Positions 33,868-38,512 of a stretch of 38,512 nt of DNA are shown in pieces (the stretch's first letter is position 1; every line of letters starts with the position of its first letter). Made by a program: the position numbers and the translations under genes. Origin of the DNA: Deltaproteobacteria bacterium (lineage in GTDB: Bacteria; Desulfobacterota; Binatia; HRBIN30; CADEER01). The notes under the pieces are model-generated. The model was not told the DNA's origin, searched no databases, and saw only the letters and a list, made by a program, of their open reading frames with translations. The stretch is from positions 1 through 38,512 of the forward strand of contig JAJCZJ010000101.1 in the NCBI GenBank assembly GCA_029262455.1, given 5' to 3'.

Positions 33868-35277
33868 ATGAACGAATACGATTCGGGATCGTTCCGCGAC
33901 CGGCGGGCACGAGTATTCTACTACGGCGGCGAGATTTATCGTGGACTCGACGAAACCGCGCACCGCGATTGGCGATCTCTCGTCGAGACGCGTTTCTTCC
34001 CAAACGCGGTAGCAAAAGGGCAGATCGTCGCCACCGAGGAGGTTCCCAGGGACTCCTTCGATGCACCAGACTCGCCGAGTGGCGAGCCCTGGCACACGAT
34101 CCTACACCACGCGCGTGTTCCATTTATTTCATACCCGTACGAATGGCCGTTCGGCATGCTGCGCGACGCCGCTTTGCTACAGCTGCAACTGCTCGAGGCT
34201 TCGATCGCCGAAGATTTCATTCTGAAAGATTCGTCATCTTACAACGTCCAGTGGTTCGGAAGCCGGCCCACATTCATCGATGTCGCTTCTTTCGAGACCC
34301 TGCAGAAAGGCGCGCCGTGGGTCGGATACCGCCAATTTTGCCAGCTCTTTCTGTACCCCCTCATGCTACAGGCATATCGCGGAGCACCCTTCCAACCTTG
34401 GCTACGGGGCTGCATCGACGGCCCGCGTCCACAAGACGCATGGGCGTTCTTCTCCTGCCGCGATCTCGCGAGGCCTGGCGTCTTCGCACACGTCTACCTC
34501 CAGGCGAAACTCCAAGCGCGCTTCGCCGCAACCACCAAGACGGTATCCAACGAGCTCAAAGACTCTGGCTTCGGCAAAGAACTCATCCTAGCGAATGTCC
34601 GTAAGCTGAAAAAAATCGTAACTGGTCTCGCCTGGCAACCAGCGCAATCGGAATGGTCCGACTACGAAGATCACCATAGCTACAGCGACGAAGACCACCG
34701 CGCCAAGAAGGGCTTGGTGGCCGACATATGCAAGGCCCAGGAGCCGAAGCTGGTCTGGGACATTGGCTGCAATACCGGCACATTTAGTCGCATCGCCGCC
34801 GAGCACGGAGCGTACGTCGTCGCCATGGATGCCGACACCCTGGCAGTACAAAAGCTCTACGATCGACTGCGCCAGGAACAACGCGAGAACATCCTGCCGC
34901 TCACCATGAACCTCGCAGACCCGTCGCCAAATCTCGGATGGCGCGGACAAGAACGCAAGTCGATGGAAAATCGTCGCTCGCCTGACCTCTTGCTATGTCT
35001 GGCGCTCATCCACCATGCCGTCATCACGGCACATATTCCGCTGCGCGACTTCGTCGGATGGATTGCGAGCCTCGGCTGCACGGTGGTCCTGGAATTTGTC
35101 ACCCGCGAGGACCCAATGGTGCGAACCCTACTCCGGAACAAGGCCGACACCTATGCCGACTACACGCTAGAAAACTTTGAGCGAGTTCTTTCGGAGAGCT
35201 TTGCAGTCAAACGGCGTACTGTTACCAACGGCGGCACTCGCGTCCTATTCTTGGGAGAGCCTTCCGGCTCAGCCTGA
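33868..35277 (+). CDS. Two-domain SAM-dependent methyltransferase
   Basis: The product has 469 residues from the ATG at 33868. The N-terminal part contains SYPYEWPFGMLRDAALLQL and ILKDSSSYNVQWFG, then TFIDVASFETL. I recall this block from a family of class I methyltransferases annotated near nodulation or glycan genes (NoeA-like). The methyltransferase domain starts near residue 290 with motif I LVWDIGCNTGTFSRIAAEHG and the acidic VVAMDAD, and later has LLLCLALIHHAVI. The N-terminal block resembles a kinase-like lid, so the protein may act on an acceptor recognised there. It converges on the sugar dehydrogenase gene with only 24 bases between their stops. The substrate is unknown. Confidence 0.8.
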   Translation: MNEYDSGSFRDRRARVFYYGGEIYRGLDETAHRDWRSLVETRFFPNAVAKGQIVATEEVPRDSFDAPDSPSGEPWHTILHHARVPFISYPYEWPFGMLRDAALLQLQLLEASIAEDFILKDSSSYNVQWFGSRPTFIDVASFETLQKGAPWVGYRQFCQLFLYPLMLQAYRGAPFQPWLRGCIDGPRPQDAWAFFSCRDLARPGVFAHVYLQAKLQARFAATTKTVSNELKDSGFGKELILANVRKLKKIVTGLAWQPAQSEWSDYEDHHSYSDEDHRAKKGLVADICKAQEPKLVWDIGCNTGTFSRIAAEHGAYVVAMDADTLAVQKLYDRLRQEQRENILPLTMNLADPSPNLGWRGQERKSMENRRSPDLLLCLALIHHAVITAHIPLRDFVGWIASLGCTVVLEFVTREDPMVRTLLRNKADTYADYTLENFERVLSESFAVKRRTVTNGGTRVLFLGEPSGSA

Positions 35278-35301
35278 TCCCGGCCTGAACCAAGCGGCCT
35301 A

Positions 35302-38300
35302 TCACGGCGCCCCCTGCACCCGTGAAATCGAGGTCCCGCGCGACAGGTAAACCTCGCCACTGGAATCCTCGCCGAACGCGTAGATGTTACTCGTGTCTGC
35401 TAGCGGCGTCCCGGTCCACGCGGCGGCATCATGGGTCGCCCCCCAGATCGTGCCCACACAGAAGTCGCCGTAGACATATGTTCCGTTCAATTCAGGCACC
35501 ATGCGGCCGCGGTAAACATACCCCCCCGCCACCGAGCAACCCTCCGAGTGGTCGTACTCCACAATCGGTAGCTCGAAGCCGGGATCATTACAGGGAAGCA
35601 ACCCCGCCGGACAGTTGAGGGCGTTGCAATTCGGCGCCCCGTTCGGGCAATCCAAGATGTAACAGGCGGTGCCTTCCATCACTTTCCAGCCGTAGTTCTC
35701 ACCACCCAAGCTGTCAGCGTTCTGATAATTGATCTCTTCGATCGCTCGCTGTCCAACATCGCCGATGAACATACCGTAGGTCGTGCGGTCGAAAGCAAAT
35801 CTCCACGGGTTGCGCAGGCCGTGGGCCCATACCTCGTCGGCCGGATCACCTCCCCCGACATAGGGATTGTCGCCCGGGATGCCGTAAAACGGGGCGGTCT
35901 GCGTGTTTTGATCAACGTCGATGCGCAGCATCTTGCCCAGAAGCGTGTCATCCCTCTGGGAGAAACACTGGCCATCGCCACCGCCGCCGCCATCGCCGAG
36001 GCCAATGTACAGGTATCCATCATCGCCAAAGTGCAGGTCACCACCGTTGTGATTGCCCTGGGGCTGACCAACGGTCAGAAGCACTGCCGCGGAGGCCGGG
36101 TCCGCAAGATCCGAAGAAGTAGACCGCCGTTGATAGCGCGCCACCACGGTGTCACCCGCGTTGTCAGTATAATTAACGAAGAAGTAGCCTGTCTCGAGAT
36201 AATTCGGGTGAAAAGCCAACCCGAGCAGCCCTTGCTCGCTTCCGACCGATCCAACGAGCGAATCAATATCCAAGAACGGAGTCGGCAACAGCTGGGTACC
36301 ATCGTGAATCAAGATCCGGCCGTCTCGCTCGACGAGAAAAAGTCGATGGTCGCCTGCATTAGCGATCGCAACCACCTGCGTTAAGCCGGACACCATTGGC
36401 ACCAGACTCAGCGCCGGCGTCGCCGGGAACGGTGAATCAGTGCTCCACTCAGGACCGGCAGGATTGCCACCAAACTCGCGCCGCCCCGGGCTCGGACCGG
36501 CCGGGTGAGCAGCCGAATCGGTCACCCGGTCGCCGTTGCCTTCGTCGAGGTGATAAAGCGCCGCCGTATCGCCATCGGGTTGAAACGGTCCACTCGGCAG
36601 CGGGAAAGAAGTGCCGGAATAGCGCAATGCGTCGGAAATGCGGATTTCGTCGATCAATCCCGCGAACGACGGAAACTGCGAATTATCGGCATCGTGCTTC
36701 TCGGCGCCGATCACGAGGAACGGATCACTGAAGTCACACGACCCGCCACCGCAACACGTCGAACAAGGGACGCCGTCGTCCGGGTAAGAAACATCACCGG
36801 TCGGGCCGACACCAGAAGACTCGAGCACTCCATCGACATACATCGAAAGCTGCCCATCGGAACGGCGTCGCTGCACCGCAACATGATGCCACTGCCCATC
36901 GACGACGTCGGTCGCACCGCAAATCGTCAGGTCAGAGGAGTCACCACTAACTCCGAAGATCGGCGCACCGCCGGCAATCGAAAGTCCGAACTTGCGCCCC
37001 TGGTTGAATCGGTCGCGGTCCACCACAATGTTGCCATTGATCCAATTGATGTTCGTGCCACAGGCCTGCAGCGGAGCATCGTTGTCTGAGGCGCTGCCCT
37101 TGATCCAAAGTTCGATCGTGAAATCGTCTGCTCCCACGTCCGCAGGCGGCCCCGGATCGTTGGGCAAGGCCGGATCGTCGATCTGAATCTTCACCCGGTC
37201 CACATCACCGCTACCAGTGCCCAAGAATCGCAACGAATAGGGACTGACACCGCTCGGCGCTACGACTTCAATCGAAACCGGCGGCGAGTTCTCACCCAAT
37301 GGTGTGCCATTGCGTTGCATGCGCCACCGAAACTCCTCGAAGGAGAGCCCATTCGGCGCAACGATATCGAAATGAAACGATTTCTCACTGCCAGGGGGGA
37401 TCGTTTCGAGAGCCTCGAGAAGAACCTCGCTCGCACCCCAGGGGGAAGGCCCAGTGCCGGCCCAACCCAGTGAATAACCCGCGCCATCCGACCAACCCAC
37501 ATCGCCGGCGTTCCTGAAACGCAACGAGACTTGCCGCGTCTCCCCCTCGAACAGTACCGCGGAAACCGATTGGCCGACATACTGGGAATCCAATTGCGCG
37601 ACCGTCCCCCAGACCTGGACTTCGGCGATCGTCAGTCCTCCGGGGCTGTCCTTGTAGATCCTCACATACTGTCCTGTCGCACCGATAGGGATCGAGGTCG
37701 GAGTTCCCGCAGCCGGCGCTTCGAAGTGTTCGAAAATTCCTGGGTCCCCTGGTTCCGGATTCGGCTGATCCGAGACCAACACGTAGTAATTACTCACTGG
37801 CGCGGCGCAGCAGTCGGTACGGTTCCAGACGTCAATCCGCTCGATGTTTGACACGCTCCCAAGATCAACTTCCCACCACGCGTTCGCTGCACCCGCGGTG
37901 TGCGTCACCGATCCGGCACCAAAACGACCGTCTGTATTGCCATCGACGGCCCGGCCGGCTTCGGCTCCCAAGATCGTGCTGATCTGCGTCGCGGACTTGC
38001 CATCCGACAAGTTGCTTACCGCGGCTGCCTCGCCCCAAACCTGAACTTCGGCGATCGTCAACACTCCCGGACCGTTCTTGTAAATTCGCACATATCTCCC
38101 GGTCGCATTGACTGGGACTGAAGTAGGGCTACCCGCTGGAGACACCTCGAAGTGCTCAAAGATCCCGGGGTCTCCCGGTGTGGGATTCGGCTGATTCGAC
38201 ACCAACACGTAGTAGTTGCTCACCGGCGCGGTGCAGCAGTCGGTGCGGTTCCAGACGTCGATCCGCTGAACGTTTACAACGCTCCCAAGATCAACTTCCC

Positions 38301-38512
38301 ACCACGCATTCGCCGCACCCGCGGTGTGCGTCACAGACCCAGCCCCAAAGCGACCGTTCGTGTTGCCATCGACCGCCCGGCCGGCTTCCGCTCCCAAAAT
38401 CGTGCTGATCTGCGTCGCGGACTTGCCCTGCGACAGGTTGCTCACCGCGGCCGCCTCACCCCACACCTGCACTTCGGCGATCGTCAACACCCCCGGACCG
38501 TTCTTGTAGATC
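35302..38512 (-). CDS. Secreted PQQ-type sugar dehydrogenase with lectin-like repeats, Ig-like and LamG domains (N-terminus beyond window)
   Basis: The frame is open from 38512 to a stop at 35302 (about 1069 residues); the signal peptide lies outside. Two complete and one partial 142-residue F-type lectin-like units come first (38439-37588). A domain at about 37260-37590 resembles the NBR1-type Ig-like fold (VSLRFRNAGDVGWSDGAGY). A concanavalin/LamG-like domain follows at about 36470-37255 (FTIELWIKGS, DGQWHHVAVQRR, LIDEIRISDALRY). The C-terminal enzyme is a glucose/sorbosone dehydrogenase beta-propeller: GLLGLAFHPNY, GNHNGGDLHFG with the catalytic-type His, LYIGLGDGGG, HGLRNPWRFAFD and GDVGQRAIEEIN. 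Such enzymes oxidise sugars with PQQ outside the cytoplasm. A Cys-rich insert (CYILDCPNGAPNC) is present. The substrate is unknown. Confidence 0.9.
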   Translation of the reverse strand, partial: IYKNGPGVLTIAEVQVWGEAAAVSNLSQGKSATQISTILGAEAGRAVDGNTNGRFGAGSVTHTAGAANAWWEVDLGSVVNVQRIDVWNRTDCCTAPVSNYYVLVSNQPNPTPGDPGIFEHFEVSPAGSPTSVPVNATGRYVRIYKNGPGVLTIAEVQVWGEAAAVSNLSDGKSATQISTILGAEAGRAVDGNTDGRFGAGSVTHTAGAANAWWEVDLGSVSNIERIDVWNRTDCCAAPVSNYYVLVSDQPNPEPGDPGIFEHFEAPAAGTPTSIPIGATGQYVRIYKDSPGGLTIAEVQVWGTVAQLDSQYVGQSVSAVLFEGETRQVSLRFRNAGDVGWSDGAGYSLGWAGTGPSPWGASEVLLEALETIPPGSEKSFHFDIVAPNGLSFEEFRWRMQRNGTPLGENSPPVSIEVVAPSGVSPYSLRFLGTGSGDVDRVKIQIDDPALPNDPGPPADVGADDFTIELWIKGSASDNDAPLQACGTNINWINGNIVVDRDRFNQGRKFGLSIAGGAPIFGVSGDSSDLTICGATDVVDGQWHHVAVQRRRSDGQLSMYVDGVLESSGVGPTGDVSYPDDGVPCSTCCGGGSCDFSDPFLVIGAEKHDADNSQFPSFAGLIDEIRISDALRYSGTSFPLPSGPFQPDGDTAALYHLDEGNGDRVTDSAAHPAGPSPGRREFGGNPAGPEWSTDSPFPATPALSLVPMVSGLTQVVAIANAGDHRLFLVERDGRILIHDGTQLLPTPFLDIDSLVGSVGSEQGLLGLAFHPNYLETGYFFVNYTDNAGDTVVARYQRRSTSSDLADPASAAVLLTVGQPQGNHNGGDLHFGDDGYLYIGLGDGGGGGDGQCFSQRDDTLLGKMLRIDVDQNTQTAPFYGIPGDNPYVGGGDPADEVWAHGLRNPWRFAFDRTTYGMFIGDVGQRAIEEINYQNADSLGGENYGWKVMEGTACYILDCPNGAPNCNALNCPAGLLPCNDPGFELPIVEYDHSEGCSVAGGYVYRGRMVPELNGTYVYGDFCVGTIWGATHDAAAWTGTPLADTSNIYAFGEDSSGEVYLSRGTSISRVQGAP
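37588..38512 (-). repeat. 426-bp tandem units encoding lectin-like domains in the sugar dehydrogenase
   Basis: Units start at 38439 and 38013 on the minus strand, exactly 426 bases apart, with the tail of a further unit at 38440-38512. The encoded module is clearly the same as in the protease at 28114-29805, and the period is identical. More units probably lie beyond the window. Confidence 0.92.

Overview
The window comes from a GC-rich, Gram-negative-type bacterium. It encodes lipoproteins with lipoboxes, an ABC-type surface-glycan exporter, a GDP-fucose pathway and many secreted multidomain proteins. The secreted FG-GAP protein at 1968-3365 ends in a paired dockerin-like motif (start: CVGDCNGNGTVAISELV). 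I associate that C-terminus, together with the Thr/Pro 'TPTPT' linkers in other secreted proteins here, with Candidatus Binatia (Binatota/Desulfobacterota relatives). This lineage call is an inference from memory, not a database result.

Layout. (1) 1-7031, minus strand: two adjacent paralogous FG-GAP/VCBS secreted proteins (the first cut by the window edge), dnaA, a probable oriC with DnaA boxes at 4810-5230, a VKOR-DsbA disulfide-forming fusion, and a PKD-domain lipoprotein. (2) 7163-21156, plus strand: a surface-polysaccharide locus. It holds a GT4, GDP-mannose dehydratase (gmd), GDP-L-fucose synthase (fcl), an O-antigen-type ABC exporter (wzm/wzt), a polysaccharide pyruvyltransferase-like protein, a methyltransferase, two more GT4s, a GT9-coiled coil-GT2 fusion and a final GT4. 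Most genes from wzm to the fusion overlap by 4-11 nt, so this is a tight operon. (3) 21273-25606, minus strand: a SAM methyltransferase and a large lipoprotein with a sulfatase/alkaline-phosphatase-fold domain. (4) 25975-28029, plus: a polytopic membrane protein. (5) 28114-31191, minus: a secreted metzincin metalloprotease with four 142-residue lectin-like repeats. (6) 31473-35277, plus: a GT2, a GT4, a small YLDPGAGS membrane protein and a two-part methyltransferase. (7) 35302-38512, minus, cut by the window edge: a secreted PQQ-type sugar dehydrogenase with the same lectin repeats.

The most interesting signal links regions 2, 5 and 7. The repeated 142-residue module in the protease and the dehydrogenase looks like an F-type (fucolectin) lectin domain. 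It has the H-X26-R spacing and a vicinal Cys pair. The same stretch encodes both enzymes that make GDP-L-fucose and the exporter for a surface glycan. A plausible but unproven reading is that the cell exports a fucosylated polysaccharide and secretes enzymes that dock on it, or on fucosylated glycans of others, through lectin arrays. The VKOR-DsbA fusion could supply the disulfides these Cys-rich exoproteins need. No tRNA, rRNA, CRISPR array, insertion sequence or prophage gene was seen.
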